Assembly: GCF_016734905.1 (NCBI RefSeq)
Contig: NZ_JAERPO010000001.1
Location: 62,001 to 126,000 of the forward strand
Length of the DNA stretch: 64,000 nt
Direction of reading: 5' to 3'
From: Sphingopyxis jiangsuensis
Lineage (GTDB): Bacteria; Pseudomonadota; Alphaproteobacteria; Sphingomonadales; Sphingomonadaceae
Within the stretch, counting starts at the first letter, position 1, and each line of letters starts with the position of its first letter. Made by a program: the position numbers and the translations under genes. Below the pieces are notes generated by a model that saw nothing but the letters and a program-made list of their open reading frames with translations, made no database searches and was not told the DNA's origin. Shown here in pieces: positions 37,490-49,808 of the stretch.

Positions 37490-37493
<4 letters not shown>
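37185..37493 (-). CDS. DUF952 domain protein
   Basis: A 102-residue protein of the DUF952 family, recognised by DIADGYIHLSTAEQLNGTLAKHF (seen around 29-51), GQKRLIIAEVDLTKV and the end DGDLFPHIYGDLPIEAV. Members are small cytoplasmic proteins with an ADP-ribosyltransferase-related fold and no settled function. The start overlaps the gyrA stop by ATGA, so it is co-translated with gyrA. Confidence 0.9.
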
Positions 37494-40210
<2,717 letters not shown>

Positions 40211-40442
40211 GACCCGGCCTTTTTCTTCTTTTCGGGAGATGCTTTTTGCCTAGCCGATGGGCGCTGCGAAGGCCAGCGATTCGGACGGTTTTCGACGATT
40301 TTTTTGCGCCCGGATACGCGGTTGAAGCGCGCGCTTTGGCATCGCGGGCGGCAACATTCCGGCGCAACATCGCGGCTTGCCAATTGTGCCTTCGGCCCTA
40401 AAGCTTTTGGGCGATGTTTTTTTGCCATTTTCGGGGGGACAA

Positions 40443-41657
40443 GTGGCCCTGATCGCGCTGGTCGGAGCGACTGAGACGCTGCCCGACGGCGGACTCCGCG
40501 CGCTGGTAACGGTGGCCGGCGAAACGCTGATCGAACGACAGGCGGCGCGCCTCGCCGACGTCGGCGTGACGCAGATCGCCGTCGCGGTCGGTGCGGTGCC
40601 GTCCGAGTTGCTCGCGACCTGCGATCGCATCCGGCGTCGCGGGTTGACCGTCACGCCGGTACGGAGTGCGGCCGACCTGCTCGCCATGGTGCGCGCCGAC
40701 GACCGCCTCCTGCTCGTCGCGGACGGATTGCGTGCGGGTCCGACGCATTATGCGGCCATTGCGCGTCCCGGTTCGCCCGCAATTCTCGTCACCGGCGACA
40801 CGGTGCTCACGCAGGGGTTCGAGCGTATCGACGCGGCGCGGCGCTGGGGCGGGCTTGCAAACATATCGCAGCCGATGGTCGCCGAACTCGCGGCAATGCC
40901 GGGCGAGTGGGATATGATGCTGACCTTGCTGCGCGTCGCGGTGCAGGCGGGATCGCGGCGGCTCTATTGCGAGCCGGCGTTGTTCGAGCAGGGTGAGATC
41001 GCGATTGTCGCCGACCGCCCGACAGCGGCGGCGATCGAGCAGTCGAGCCTCCAGCAGGTCGAATATGGCGGCATGGGGTTCGGCCGGTCGGCGTTCCTGA
41101 TGCCGCTGGTGCGCTTGGCGGGGCCGCTGGTCGTCCGCTCGCCGCTGACCGCACGCTATCTTCCGGTCGTCACGGGGCTGCTGTGGATTGCGGCGGCCGC
41201 GCTGGCGGGCAGCGGCCTGGCGGCGGCGGGGGCCCTTGTCGCCGTGACCGGTGGGCTGGGGCTCGCCGCCATGCGCTTCCTGTCCGCCTTTCGCGCCGAA
41301 AGCGCCGCGCACGACCGCGCTCGCGCCACAATTCGTGCGTTCGGTTTGATACTGCTCGCCTTTTTCCCGTGGCTGGTGTCGCTCGGCGGACCCACGCCCG
41401 CCGCGCCAAGCTATTCCGAAGCGGCGCTCGCACCCTGCCTTGCCGCCGCCATCCTGCTGGCGCGCGCCCTTTATGAGGATGTGGGCGAAAAGCGGCGGTT
41501 TCATTGGCTTTTGCCCGATGCCGAGCAGGCATGGATCATGCTCGCACCCGCGCTGCTGTTCGGAATCGCGACGTTGATGTTCGCAATCCTGCCGCTATTG
41601 GCGCTGCTCCAGATCCTCGTCTGGCTCCGCTTCGCTCGTCGCCCGCAAGTGCAGTAA
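40443..41657 (+). CDS. Nucleotidyltransferase-like membrane protein, uncharacterised
   Basis: A 404-residue protein with a soluble N-domain of about 230 residues shaped like a sugar-phosphate nucleotidyltransferase (LVTVAGETLIERQAARLADV, then RADDRLLLVADGLRAGP) and a C-terminal membrane part of four to five helices (for example YLPVVTGLLWIAAAALAGSG). It looks like enzymes that join an NTP-transferase to a CDP-alcohol transferase, but the CDP-alcohol motif was not seen. The start is a GTG at 40443 after GGGGGA. It is divergent from gyrA. Function is unknown. Confidence 0.72.
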   Translation: MALIALVGATETLPDGGLRALVTVAGETLIERQAARLADVGVTQIAVAVGAVPSELLATCDRIRRRGLTVTPVRSAADLLAMVRADDRLLLVADGLRAGPTHYAAIARPGSPAILVTGDTVLTQGFERIDAARRWGGLANISQPMVAELAAMPGEWDMMLTLLRVAVQAGSRRLYCEPALFEQGEIAIVADRPTAAAIEQSSLQQVEYGGMGFGRSAFLMPLVRLAGPLVVRSPLTARYLPVVTGLLWIAAAALAGSGLAAAGALVAVTGGLGLAAMRFLSAFRAESAAHDRARATIRAFGLILLAFFPWLVSLGGPTPAAPSYSEAALAPCLAAAILLARALYEDVGEKRRFHWLLPDAEQAWIMLAPALLFGIATLMFAILPLLALLQILVWLRFARRPQVQ

Positions 41658-41715
41658 AACAGCGGCGTTCAAGGTTTAGCGCGTATTAACGCTAAGCTGA
41701 TATTGGCCATCGTGC

Positions 41716-42672
41716 ATGATTGAACCCTTTCCCTCGTCCGGCATCGATCTGCCGTCGCCGACGCTGTCGGCGCGCCTGCGCGAGCTGGGCGACTATCTGG
41801 CGGCGCCGTCCGTGGGGAGGCTGACCGAGGAACAGCGCGCGCTGGCGCTGGGCATTGCTCGGCGTCTGATCGCCGACATAGCCGCGCAGCTCGACGTCGG
41901 GATCGATGCCGCGGCGCTGTGGAGCGACTGGCTGCGCGGCGGCATTCCGTCGGCACAGCGCATCGCCGTCGCCTGTTTTGCGCGCGCCGAAGAGCATCGC
42001 TGGCGCGGGCAGATCGCCCAGTTGGGTAGGGAAACGCCGACAGCCGACGATGCTGGCGCCGAGATCGCAGAGGACGCGGCCGAGGCCATATCGAGCGACG
42101 TCGACCGCACCGCGCTCGCGCTGCGGATTGCCGATCGCCGTCGCTTCGACGGGCAGGGCAACCCCTGTATCGCGCTTGTCGACCTCGACGCCGATGTCCG
42201 TCGCGCCTTGCTCCTCGACGTGGCGGCGTGGCAACTCGCCCGGTCCAGTGCAGACGTGGACGGTGCTGCGCTGTTGGGCGAGGCCGTGAGGTCCGCCATC
42301 GAGGCCGCGCCGAACGATCATGGCATCGATCATGCGGCTGCGGCTTATCGTGCCGCGCTCGGCCCGGACATCGGCAGAGCGTCCGCGATCGCGATCGCAC
42401 GCCATGACTGGCCGTCGCTGATTGCGCTGGCTGCGGTCGAAACGCAGCGAAGCTATGGCGCGATGGCGATCGCGCTGCTGACGGCCGAGATTGCGTCGCT
42501 GCCAGCGTTGCTCGCGCCGTTGGGACTCGACCGACGCACGATTGCGCCTCTTGAAGTATCGCTGACCATGCTTCCTGCGCGCGCGGTGTCGGGCGCCAAT
42601 GCCGGGGATGAACCGGCCGCGCGGCTCGCCGCATTCTCTTCCGTCGACGGTCTGCCGGGGGACGGCGCATGA
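41716..42672 (+). CDS. Unrecognised helical protein coupled to the histidine kinase
   Basis: A 318-residue protein rich in Ala, Leu, Asp and Arg, predicted to be mostly alpha-helical, without signal peptide or membrane segment. The middle has repeat-like stretches such as VDLDADVRRALLLDVAAWQLA (in parts) and AASAIAIARHDWPSLIALAA-like text, which recall helical repeat proteins of the DUF2336 kind, though no family is claimed. Its stop overlaps the next start by ATGA at 42669-42672, so it is probably a partner or regulator of that kinase. Confidence 0.75.
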   Translation: MIEPFPSSGIDLPSPTLSARLRELGDYLAAPSVGRLTEEQRALALGIARRLIADIAAQLDVGIDAAALWSDWLRGGIPSAQRIAVACFARAEEHRWRGQIAQLGRETPTADDAGAEIAEDAAEAISSDVDRTALALRIADRRRFDGQGNPCIALVDLDADVRRALLLDVAAWQLARSSADVDGAALLGEAVRSAIEAAPNDHGIDHAAAAYRAALGPDIGRASAIAIARHDWPSLIALAAVETQRSYGAMAIALLTAEIASLPALLAPLGLDRRTIAPLEVSLTMLPARAVSGANAGDEPAARLAAFSSVDGLPGDGA

Positions 42673-44042
42673 CGACGGAGCGGATCGTCCGCGCCCGGAT
42701 CGACCAGTCGGGCACGCTCGTGAGTGCGGACACGCCGTTGCTCCGCCTTCAGCAGCGCGCGGGCGGCGGCCTCGACCGGCCGCTCGCGCTGCCGCAGCTG
42801 GCGCGGCTCGTCGCACTGGCGCAGCGGCTCGGGCGCGAAGTCACCCGGCCGCTTTATGCAGCCGACGATCATAGCGACATCCATGCGATCGTTCGCATCC
42901 TTCCCGATGACGACGGCGCAAACCTGGAAATCAGCGATTGGCGGACGCGGCCCATCGTCGATCCGCAGCGCTCGCTGGCGGCCGGCGCCATTTCCGACCC
43001 GCGCGGATGGACCTGGGAATGCGACCAGCAACTGCGTCTAGTGGCCTTGCGTTCGGGATCGGACGCGCCCCCGGTTCCCGCGGGGTGGGAGGGTCGATCG
43101 CTGTCCGAAGTGTTCGAATTGCAACCCGACGACGACGGGAATTTCCCCGTTCTGCGCGCTTTGGCACGGCAAGCGCATTTTGAGGGGCAGCGGGTCCGCA
43201 TCGCGACGCCCGACGCGCGCGTCGGCATGGCGCTGTCGGGCGATCCGGTTTTCGACGGCACGCGACGCTTCACGGGCTTTCGCGGCAGCGTTGCGCCCTT
43301 CGAGGCGAGTGACGAGGCCGTGGTGGCGCCTGCAACCGACCCGGCGTTCGGATCGCTCCCGCTGTCCGACCCGCAATTCGGGCGGCGTATCGACGGCGCG
43401 CTGCGCGGTCCGCTGAGCCGTATCATCGCGACAGCCGAGACAATTTCGGGACAGTTCGACGGTCCAATTCGTGCCGATTATGCGCGCTACGCCGGCGATA
43501 TTGCCCATGCCGGGCGTCACCTGCTGGGGCTGGTCGACGATCTTGCCGACCTTCAGAACATCGAGCGTCCGGGGTTCAAGGCGGCGCGCGACGAAATCGA
43601 CCTTGGCGACCTTGCGCGTCGCGCGGTCGGGTTGCTGGCGATGAAGGCAGAGGAAAAGAACATCCGCATCGATGCGCCGCGCAAGGACGATCTGATGCCG
43701 GCAACGGGCGAGTTTCGCCGGGTGCTGCAGATTCTGCTCAATCTGATCGGCAATGCGATCCGCTATTCGCCCGACCATTCGCAGATATGGATTCGCCTCG
43801 ATCGTGAAGGCGACCGGGCGACAGTGACCGTTGCTGACCAAGGGCAGGGGATGTCGGCGGAAGACCAAACTGTCGTGTTCAACAAGTTCGAGCGATTGGG
43901 GCGCACCGACGGCGGCGGATCGGGGCTTGGTCTCTACATCGCGCGCCGCCTCGCGCTCGCGATGGACGGCGACCTTGCGGTCGACAGCGCCCCCGGGCAG
44001 GGCGCGCGCTTCACACTGAGCCTTCCCGCGCGCGACGGATAA
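42669..44042 (+). CDS. Histidine-kinase-like protein lacking the usual phospho-acceptor His
   Basis: A 457-residue soluble protein with a PAS-like middle (about 118-215), a DHp-like helical pair (about 238-300) and a complete HATPase_c domain: N box LLNLIGNAIRYSP (about 357-368), G1 DQGQGMS and G2 GGGSGLGLYIARRLA. In the DHp helix the normal H-E-x-R-x-P-L reads G-A-L-R-G-P-L (243-249), so the standard His is absent. It may be a pseudokinase, use another His (for example near 280-284), or act through its partner. No response regulator gene is adjacent. Confidence 0.85.
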   Translation: MTTERIVRARIDQSGTLVSADTPLLRLQQRAGGGLDRPLALPQLARLVALAQRLGREVTRPLYAADDHSDIHAIVRILPDDDGANLEISDWRTRPIVDPQRSLAAGAISDPRGWTWECDQQLRLVALRSGSDAPPVPAGWEGRSLSEVFELQPDDDGNFPVLRALARQAHFEGQRVRIATPDARVGMALSGDPVFDGTRRFTGFRGSVAPFEASDEAVVAPATDPAFGSLPLSDPQFGRRIDGALRGPLSRIIATAETISGQFDGPIRADYARYAGDIAHAGRHLLGLVDDLADLQNIERPGFKAARDEIDLGDLARRAVGLLAMKAEEKNIRIDAPRKDDLMPATGEFRRVLQILLNLIGNAIRYSPDHSQIWIRLDREGDRATVTVADQGQGMSAEDQTVVFNKFERLGRTDGGGSGLGLYIARRLALAMDGDLAVDSAPGQGARFTLSLPARDG

Positions 44043-44072
44043 AAAAGGGCGGCGCCGTTGCCGGCACCGCCC
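44041..44072 (-). terminator. Intrinsic terminator after gltA
   Basis: On the minus strand GGGCGGTGCCG and CGGCGCCGCCC pair as a stem (one mismatch) around GCAA and are followed by six T. It lies 25 bases beyond the gltA stop, between the convergent gltA and kinase genes. On the plus strand there is no T-run. Confidence 0.85.
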
Positions 44073-44097
44073 TCGCAAATCGTTGGTTTGTCGTGGC

Positions 44098-45384
44098 TTA
44101 GCGCTTGTCCACCGGAACATAAGGTCGCTGCGTCGGGCCGGTGTAGAGCTGGCGCGGGCGACCGATCTTCTGCGCGGGGTCCGAGATCATCTCGTTCCAC
44201 TGCGCGACCCAGCCGACGGTGCGTGCGAGCGCGAAGAGCGCGGTGAACATCGTCGTCGGGAAACCGATCGCCGACAGGATGACGCCCGAATAGAAATCGA
44301 CGTTCGGAAAGAGCTTCTTTTCGGCGAAGTAATCGTCGCTGAGCGCCATTTCTTCGAGTTGCAGCGCAACCTCGAAGACCGGATCGTTGACCTTGAGTGC
44401 CGCGAACACCTCGCGCACCGTCTTCTGCATCACGGTCGCGCGCGGGTCGTAATTCTTGTAGACGCGGTGGCCGAAGCCCATCAGGCGAAACGGATCGTCC
44501 TTGTCCTTCGCGCGCGCGATATATTCGGGGATGCGCTCCGGACGGCCGATTTCGCGCAGCATGTTGAGCGCCGCCTCGTTGGCGCCGCCATGCGCGGGCC
44601 CCCACAGGCAGGCGATGCCCGCCGCGATGCACGCAAAGGGATTGGCGCCCGACGAGCCCGCGAGGCGGACGGTCGAGGTCGAGGCATTCTGCTCATGATC
44701 GGCGTGCAGGATGAAGATGCGGTCGAGCGCGCGTTCGACGGCGGGGTGAATTTCGTAATCTTCGGCCGGAACGGCAAATGTCATGTTCAGGAAATTGCCG
44801 GTGTAGCTCAGATCGTTGCGCGGATAGATGAAGGGCTGACCCACCGAATATTTGTATGCCATCGCCGCGATCGTCGGCATTTTGGCGATCAAGCGGTGGC
44901 TCGCGATCATGCGCTGATGCGGGTCCTGGATGTCGGTCGAGTCGTGGTAGAAGGCCGACAATGCGCCGACGACGCCGCACATGATCGCCATCGGGTGGGC
45001 GTCGCGGCGGAAACCGCGATAGAAGGTCGCGAGCTGTTCGTGCAGCATCGTGTGACGGGTGATCGTATTGTCGAAATGCGCCAGCGCGTCGGCCGAGGGG
45101 AGTTCCCCGTTGAGGAGGAGGTAGGCGACCTCCATGAAGCTTGAATGCTCGGCAAGTTCGCCAATCGGATAGCCGCGGTGGAGCAGCACGCCTTCGTCGC
45201 CGTCGATATAGGTCAGCTTCGATTCGCAGCTGGCGGTCGACGTAAAGCCCGGATCATAGGTGAAAGCGCCGGTCTGGCCGTAGAATTTGCGGATGTCGAC
45301 GACGTCGGGGCCGACGCTGCCCTTGAGAACCGGGCTATCGACGCTGGTGTCCCCCAGGGTGATCGTGGCGGTCTGGTCGGTCAT
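44098..45384 (-). CDS. gltA: Citrate synthase
   Basis: Condenses acetyl-CoA and oxaloacetate to start the TCA cycle. The 428-residue type II enzyme has the catalytic His in [15 protein letters not shown] (about 270), the second His in [15 protein letters not shown] (about 311) and the catalytic Asp in NVDFYSGVI (about 368). [16 protein letters not shown] precedes the active site. Length and motifs are normal. It is followed by an intrinsic terminator and preceded by gltX on the same strand. Confidence 0.98.
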   Translation of the reverse strand: MTDQTATITLGDTSVDSPVLKGSVGPDVVDIRKFYGQTGAFTYDPGFTSTASCESKLTYIDGDEGVLLHRGYPIGELAEHSSFMEVAYLLLNGELPSADALAHFDNTITRHTMLHEQLATFYRGFRRDAHPMAIMCGVVGALSAFYHDSTDIQDPHQRMIASHRLIAKMPTIAAMAYKYSVGQPFIYPRNDLSYTGNFLNMTFAVPAEDYEIHPAVERALDRIFILHADHEQNASTSTVRLAGSSGANPFACIAAGIACLWGPAHGGANEAALNMLREIGRPERIPEYIARAKDKDDPFRLMGFGHRVYKNYDPRATVMQKTVREVFAALKVNDPVFEVALQLEEMALSDDYFAEKKLFPNVDFYSGVILSAIGFPTTMFTALFALARTVGWVAQWNEMISDPAQKIGRPRQLYTGPTQRPYVPVDKR

Positions 45385-45420
45385 TCTTGTCCCCTGTTAT
45401 GACGGCGAGAGAGAGATTGG

Positions 45421-46875
45421 CTACGCCCCTGCCGGATAATGTTGCGCTGCGTCAAGTCGCGCGAGGCTGGTATCGCGCCCGAGCAGGAGCAGCACGTCGA
45501 AAATTCCCGGGGAAACCGTTCGGCCAGTCAGCGCAGCGCGCAAGGGTTGCGCCAGCTTGCCGAGCCCCAGTTCGGCAGCTTCGGCTTCGGCGCGCACCGC
45601 CGCTTCCAGCTCTTCTGTTGTCCAATCGTCAATTTCGCACAGACGCTTCGCCGTGGCGGCGAGCAGTCCTTGCGGCGCTGCCTTTAGCACCTCGACCGCC
45701 TTCTCGTCCATCTTCAACGGGTCGGGAAGGAACAGGAAGACGGCGCCTTCGGCGATCTCGTCGAGCGTCCTGGCGCGCGGTTTGAGAGCATCCATCGCCC
45801 GCGCGAGCAAATCGCGGTCGGCGCCGTCGAGCGGGCGGTCCACGCGTTTTGCGACTCGCGGCGCGACAAGATCGGCAAGGCGGTCATTATCGGCTTCGCG
45901 CAGATAGTGGCCGTTGAGATTTTCCAGCTTTTTGAAGTCGAAGCGCGACGGCGACCGCCCGACATGGTCGAGATCGAACCATTCGACCGCCTGTTCGCGG
46001 CTGATGATTTCGGCATCGCCATGCCCCCAGCCGAGGCGGAGGAGATAATTGTTCACCGCTTCGGGCAGATAGCCCATGTCGTCGCGATAGGCGTCGACGC
46101 CGAGCGCCCCGTGCCGTTTCGACAGTTTCGCGCCGTCGGCGCCGTGAATCAGCGGCACATGCGCATAGACGGGCTCGCGCCACTCCATCGCGCGGATCAG
46201 CGCGAGCTGGCGAAACGCGTTGTTGAGGTGATCGTCGCCACGGATGACGTGGGTGACCCCCATGTCGTTATCGTCGACGACGACGCTGAGCATATAGGTC
46301 GGGGTGCCGTCGCTCCGCAGCAGGATGAAATCGTCGAGTTCGGCGTTCTGGACGGTGACGTCGCCCTGGACGCGGTCCGGTATCGTCACCGCGCCGTCCT
46401 GCGGCGCGCGGAGGCGAAGGACGTGCGGCGCGGCGGGATCGCCGTCGTCGCGGTCGCGCCACGGGCTGCGCACGCGGAAAGGCATGCGTTTTTCCTGCGC
46501 CTCGGCGCGCATGGCGGCGAGTTCGTCCTGGGTCAGGTAGCAGCGATAGGCCGCCCCTTTGGCGAGCAGTTCGTGCGCGACTGCCGCGTGGCGATCGGCG
46601 CGCGCGAACTGGAACACCGTTTCGCCGTCCCAGTCGAGATCGAGCCAGCGCATCCCGTCGAGAATCGCCTCGATCGCCGGCTCGGTCGAGCGCGCGCGGT
46701 CGGTGTCCTCGATCCGCAGCAGGAACTTACCGCCGTGATGGCGCGCGAACAGCCAGTTGAACAGCGCGGTGCGTGCGCCGCCGATGTGCAGAAAACCGGT
46801 GGGCGAGGGCGCAAAGCGCGTCACGACGTCGGCGCCGGTCGCTTCTGCCAGATCGGTTGGATTTTCGGTTGCCAC
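45421..46875 (-). CDS. gltX: Glutamyl-tRNA synthetase
   Basis: Class I synthetase charging glutamate onto tRNA. The Rossmann core carries the HIGH-like FAPSPTGFLHIGGART and the KMSKS-like motif KLSKRHGAL (about 244-252), and the C-terminal anticodon region is normal. The start is uncertain: no ATG fits; a GTG at 46875 gives 484 residues and a GTG at 46890 gives 489. Neither has a strong ribosome site. The conserved part begins at VVTRFAPSPTG, about 18 residues after the chosen start. It is divergent from comEC with a gap of about 70 bases. Confidence 0.96.
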   Translation of the reverse strand: MATENPTDLAEATGADVVTRFAPSPTGFLHIGGARTALFNWLFARHHGGKFLLRIEDTDRARSTEPAIEAILDGMRWLDLDWDGETVFQFARADRHAAVAHELLAKGAAYRCYLTQDELAAMRAEAQEKRMPFRVRSPWRDRDDGDPAAPHVLRLRAPQDGAVTIPDRVQGDVTVQNAELDDFILLRSDGTPTYMLSVVVDDNDMGVTHVIRGDDHLNNAFRQLALIRAMEWREPVYAHVPLIHGADGAKLSKRHGALGVDAYRDDMGYLPEAVNNYLLRLGWGHGDAEIISREQAVEWFDLDHVGRSPSRFDFKKLENLNGHYLREADNDRLADLVAPRVAKRVDRPLDGADRDLLARAMDALKPRARTLDEIAEGAVFLFLPDPLKMDEKAVEVLKAAPQGLLAATAKRLCEIDDWTTEELEAAVRAEAEAAELGLGKLAQPLRAALTGRTVSPGIFDVLLLLGRDTSLARLDAAQHYPAGA

Positions 46876-46945
46876 GCTGGTTTCTTTCACTCAGTTTGCC
46901 GCGCGCGCCGATTGGGCGGAACGGGGATCGGGGGCTGCCCCTAGC

Positions 46946-49108
46946 ATGGCGACAAGGCAGCTTCAAACCTCCTTTGGCCCGCTTCGATTTCCCGCTTTTT
47001 TTCGTCTGTTCGATGCGATCGAGGCACGGCTGGAAGCCGAACGCGAGCGCGTCGCGCTATGGCTTCCGGTCGCACTCGGCGGCGGCATCGCGGCATGGTT
47101 TGCGCTGCCGGGCGAAATGCACTGGACCGGCGCACTCTTGATCCTCTGTGCGGTGGCGCTGAGCGGCTATGCAATTGGATGGCATCGGCGTGCGGGGCGG
47201 GCGGTGACGATCGCGGCGGCGACTGCTGCGCTGGGGCTGCTGCTGATCTGGACGCGCGCCTGGTGGGTCGCGGCGCCGGTCCTCGCGCAGCCGGTAGCCA
47301 CCGAATTTTCGGCGGAGATCGAACGCGTCGAGCCACTGCCGGCGCGCGGACAGATGCGCCTTGTCGTGCGCCCGCACGCGCGCACCGATTTGCCCCCGCG
47401 CGTGCGGCTGACGCTGCGTACCGAGCAGGGCGCCGGCCTGGTTGCGGGCGAGCATATCGGCGTGCGGGCGCGGCTGATGCCGCCGCCGGTTGCAGCGCTG
47501 CCCGGGGGGTATGATTTTGCCCAGCGTGCGTGGTTCGACCGGATCGGGGCGGTGGGCACCGTGCTCGGTCCCGTGGCGCGCGCGCCGGATGCGGGCGCCC
47601 GATGCGCTCCGCTGCGTGCGCGGCTGAGCGCGCATGTGCAAAGCCGGGTTCCGGGGTCGGCGGGTGGGATTGCGGCGGCGCTGGTGAGCGGCGATCGCGG
47701 CGCGATCAGCGACGCCGATGCCGAAGCCATGCGACGCAGCGGGCTTGCCCACCTGCTGTCGATCAGCGGGCTGCACGTCACCGCGGTCGTCGGCTTTACG
47801 ATGCTGTTGCTGATGCGGCTACTGGCGCTCAGCGAGCGGTTGGCGCTTCGCGGGGTGGTGATGGTCGCGTCGGCGGCGGGCGCGGCGCTGGCGGGGGTGG
47901 GGTACACCTGGCTGACGGGCGCCGAAGTGCCGACGATCCGCTCGTGCATCGCCGCGTTGCTCGTCCTCGGGGCGTTTCTGCTGGGGCGGGAGGCGATTAC
48001 CTTGCGGCTCGTCGCGGCGGGGGCGCTGCTCGTGTTGCTGTGGCGGCCCGAGGCGCTCGCGGGGCCCAGCTTTCAGCTGAGTTTCGCTGCGGTGACGGCG
48101 ATCATCGCGCTCCACGAGAACCGCCGCGTACAGGCGTTCCTTGCACGTCGCGAAGAACCATGGGTTTCGCGCTTCGGTCGCGGCGTGGTGGGGCTGCTGC
48201 TGACGGGGCTGATCGTCGAGGCGACGCTCGCACCGATCGCGCTTTTTCATTTCCACAAGGCGGGCCTGTATGGCGCGCTCGCCAATGTTATCGCGATCCC
48301 GTTGACGACCTTTGTCATCATGCCCGCCGAGGCGCTCGCCTTGCTGTTCGACAGTGTCGGGGCGGGAGCGCCCTTCTGGTGGGTCGCCGACCATGCGCTG
48401 CGGGGGCTGATCGCGCTGGCTCACGCCGTCGCCGACGCACCGGGCGCGGTCGCAACCTTGCCGGTGTTTCCGCCGTGGGGGTTCGGCGTCACCATCGTCG
48501 GCGGGCTATGGGTGCTCCTGTGGCGCACGGGTTGGCGCTGGGCGGGCGTCCCCGTCGCATTGACCGGGATGGCTGTCTTGCTGATGCAGCCGCGGCCCGA
48601 TCTCCTCGTCACCGGCGACGGGCGGCACATAGCGGCGGCGATGCCGAACGGCGGTTATGCGCTGCTGCGCGACCGTGCGGGCGAGTATGTCCGCGACAGC
48701 CTGTCGGAGGCGGCGGGCTATGACCTGCCCTTTGCCGCAATCGCCGACAATGACGCTGCGACGTGCAACCGCGACTTCTGCCGTTGGGAGCAGGGCGGCG
48801 AGGGCGCGGGGCGGCGTACGATCCTCGCCTCGCGCGGGCGCGACCGAATCGAGGGAGCAGAGATGGCGGCGGCGTGCGCGGTCGCCGATGTCGTGATCAG
48901 CGAGCGCTGGTTGCCGCGCGAGTGCGTCGCGCGCTGGCTGACGATCGACCGCGACAGTCTGGAGACGAGCGGCGGCCTCGCAATCTACCTCGGCGCCGAG
49001 CCGCGCGTCGCGACGGCGCTACGCCCCGGCGACCGCCACCCTTGGCGCATCCCGCATCAGCTCAGTGGTAACGACGAAGCAGTCCCGACAGACGGCCCTG
49101 CACGATGA
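46946..49108 (+). CDS. comEC: ComEC/Rec2 family DNA-uptake channel protein
   Basis: Inner-membrane protein expected to pass single-stranded DNA into the cell during transformation. The 720 residues have an N-terminal DUF4131-like part with helices and an OB-like region ([18 protein letters not shown]), then the Competence domain with [20 protein letters not shown] (about 269-288), [13 protein letters not shown] and many helices. The C-terminal 150 residues lack the HxHxDH metal site of the metallo-beta-lactamase domain found in other ComEC proteins. The ATG at 46946 is chosen over an earlier frame extension. The 3' end overlaps lexA by 47 bases. Confidence 0.9.
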   Translation: MATRQLQTSFGPLRFPAFFRLFDAIEARLEAERERVALWLPVALGGGIAAWFALPGEMHWTGALLILCAVALSGYAIGWHRRAGRAVTIAAATAALGLLLIWTRAWWVAAPVLAQPVATEFSAEIERVEPLPARGQMRLVVRPHARTDLPPRVRLTLRTEQGAGLVAGEHIGVRARLMPPPVAALPGGYDFAQRAWFDRIGAVGTVLGPVARAPDAGARCAPLRARLSAHVQSRVPGSAGGIAAALVSGDRGAISDADAEAMRRSGLAHLLSISGLHVTAVVGFTMLLLMRLLALSERLALRGVVMVASAAGAALAGVGYTWLTGAEVPTIRSCIAALLVLGAFLLGREAITLRLVAAGALLVLLWRPEALAGPSFQLSFAAVTAIIALHENRRVQAFLARREEPWVSRFGRGVVGLLLTGLIVEATLAPIALFHFHKAGLYGALANVIAIPLTTFVIMPAEALALLFDSVGAGAPFWWVADHALRGLIALAHAVADAPGAVATLPVFPPWGFGVTIVGGLWVLLWRTGWRWAGVPVALTGMAVLLMQPRPDLLVTGDGRHIAAAMPNGGYALLRDRAGEYVRDSLSEAAGYDLPFAAIADNDAATCNRDFCRWEQGGEGAGRRTILASRGRDRIEGAEMAAACAVADVVISERWLPRECVARWLTIDRDSLETSGGLAIYLGAEPRVATALRPGDRHPWRIPHQLSGNDEAVPTDGPAR

Positions 49109-49739
49109 CGCGCTCGGCGGGATAGCGCTGCGGCTCATAGGCGCTGTTCGCGGGGTCGAGCCGGATCATCGTGCCTTCGCGGCGGAAATATTTGAGCGTC
49201 GCGTCCTGCCCGTCGACCAGCGCGACGACGATGTCGCCCTCGCGCGCGGTGCTGGCCTTCTGGATCAGCGCATAGTCGCCGTCGAAAATCCCCGCCTCGA
49301 CCATCGAATCGCCCGACACCTCGAGCGCATAATGTTCTCCCGCGCCGAGCAGCGCGGCGGGAACGGCGAGATTGTTGTGATCCTCGAACGCCTCGATCGG
49401 GACGCCGGCGGCGATCTTGCCGTGCAGCGGCACTTCGATGATGTCGTTCGCGGCAATCGGCTTGAGGGCAGGTGCAGGTTTGCGCAGCGGAACGACATTG
49501 TCGCGTGCCGGCGCGGCCTTCGCGCCTTCGGGCAGTTTCAGCACCTCCAGCGCGCGGGCGCGGTTGGGGAGGCGACGAAGAAAACCCCTTTCTTCCAACG
49601 CGCTTATCAGCCGGTGGATTCCCGATTTCGACTTGAGGCCCAGCGCTTCCTTCATCTCCTCGAACGACGGCGAAATGCCGCTCGCGTCGAGGCGCTCCTG
49701 GATGAAGTGGAGCAGTTCATGCTGCTTCGCGGTCAACAT
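49062..49739 (-). CDS. lexA: LexA repressor of the SOS response
   Basis: Self-cleaving repressor, 225 residues. The N-terminal winged helix has [16 protein letters not shown] and the recognition region [20 protein letters not shown]. The cleavage site is Ala111-Gly112 in KIAAGVP, with catalytic Ser145 in VSGDSM and Lys183 in DATLKYF. An alphaproteobacterial SOS box (GAAC-N7-GAAC) lies 38 bases before the start, so it should repress itself. Its 3' end overlaps the convergent comEC gene. Confidence 0.98.
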   Translation of the reverse strand: MLTAKQHELLHFIQERLDASGISPSFEEMKEALGLKSKSGIHRLISALEERGFLRRLPNRARALEVLKLPEGAKAAPARDNVVPLRKPAPALKPIAANDIIEVPLHGKIAAGVPIEAFEDHNNLAVPAALLGAGEHYALEVSGDSMVEAGIFDGDYALIQKASTAREGDIVVALVDGQDATLKYFRREGTMIRLDPANSAYEPQRYPAERVIVQGRLSGLLRRYH

Positions 49740-49776
49740 CGGTCGTTCTCCAAATGGCCATTACCGGACATAAGGG

Positions 49777-49791
49777 GAACGATAGTGGAAC
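49777..49791. promoter_or_regulatory. SOS (LexA) box
   Basis: GAACGATAGTGGAAC fits the alphaproteobacterial LexA site GAAC-N7-GAAC (equal to GTTC-N7-GTTC on the other strand). A third GAAC at 49798-49801 follows with 6-base spacing, so three half-sites lie about 10-11 bases apart. The box overlaps the candidate -10 of lexA. Confidence 0.92.
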
Positions 49792-49808
49792 AGAGCGGAA
49801 CTTGTCAA
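49779..49808 (-). promoter_or_regulatory. Candidate promoter of lexA
   Basis: On the minus strand TTGACA (49808-49803) and TATCGT (49784-49779) are 18 bases apart. The -35 box overlaps the last codons of moeA and the -10 lies within the SOS box, which explains how LexA would shut this promoter. It gives lexA its own start although it follows moeA. Confidence 0.6.

Noticed and set aside
40443-41657. Call as CDP-alcohol phosphatidyltransferase fusion
   Set aside because: The DG-AR-G-D-D motif was not seen in the membrane part, so the function was left open.
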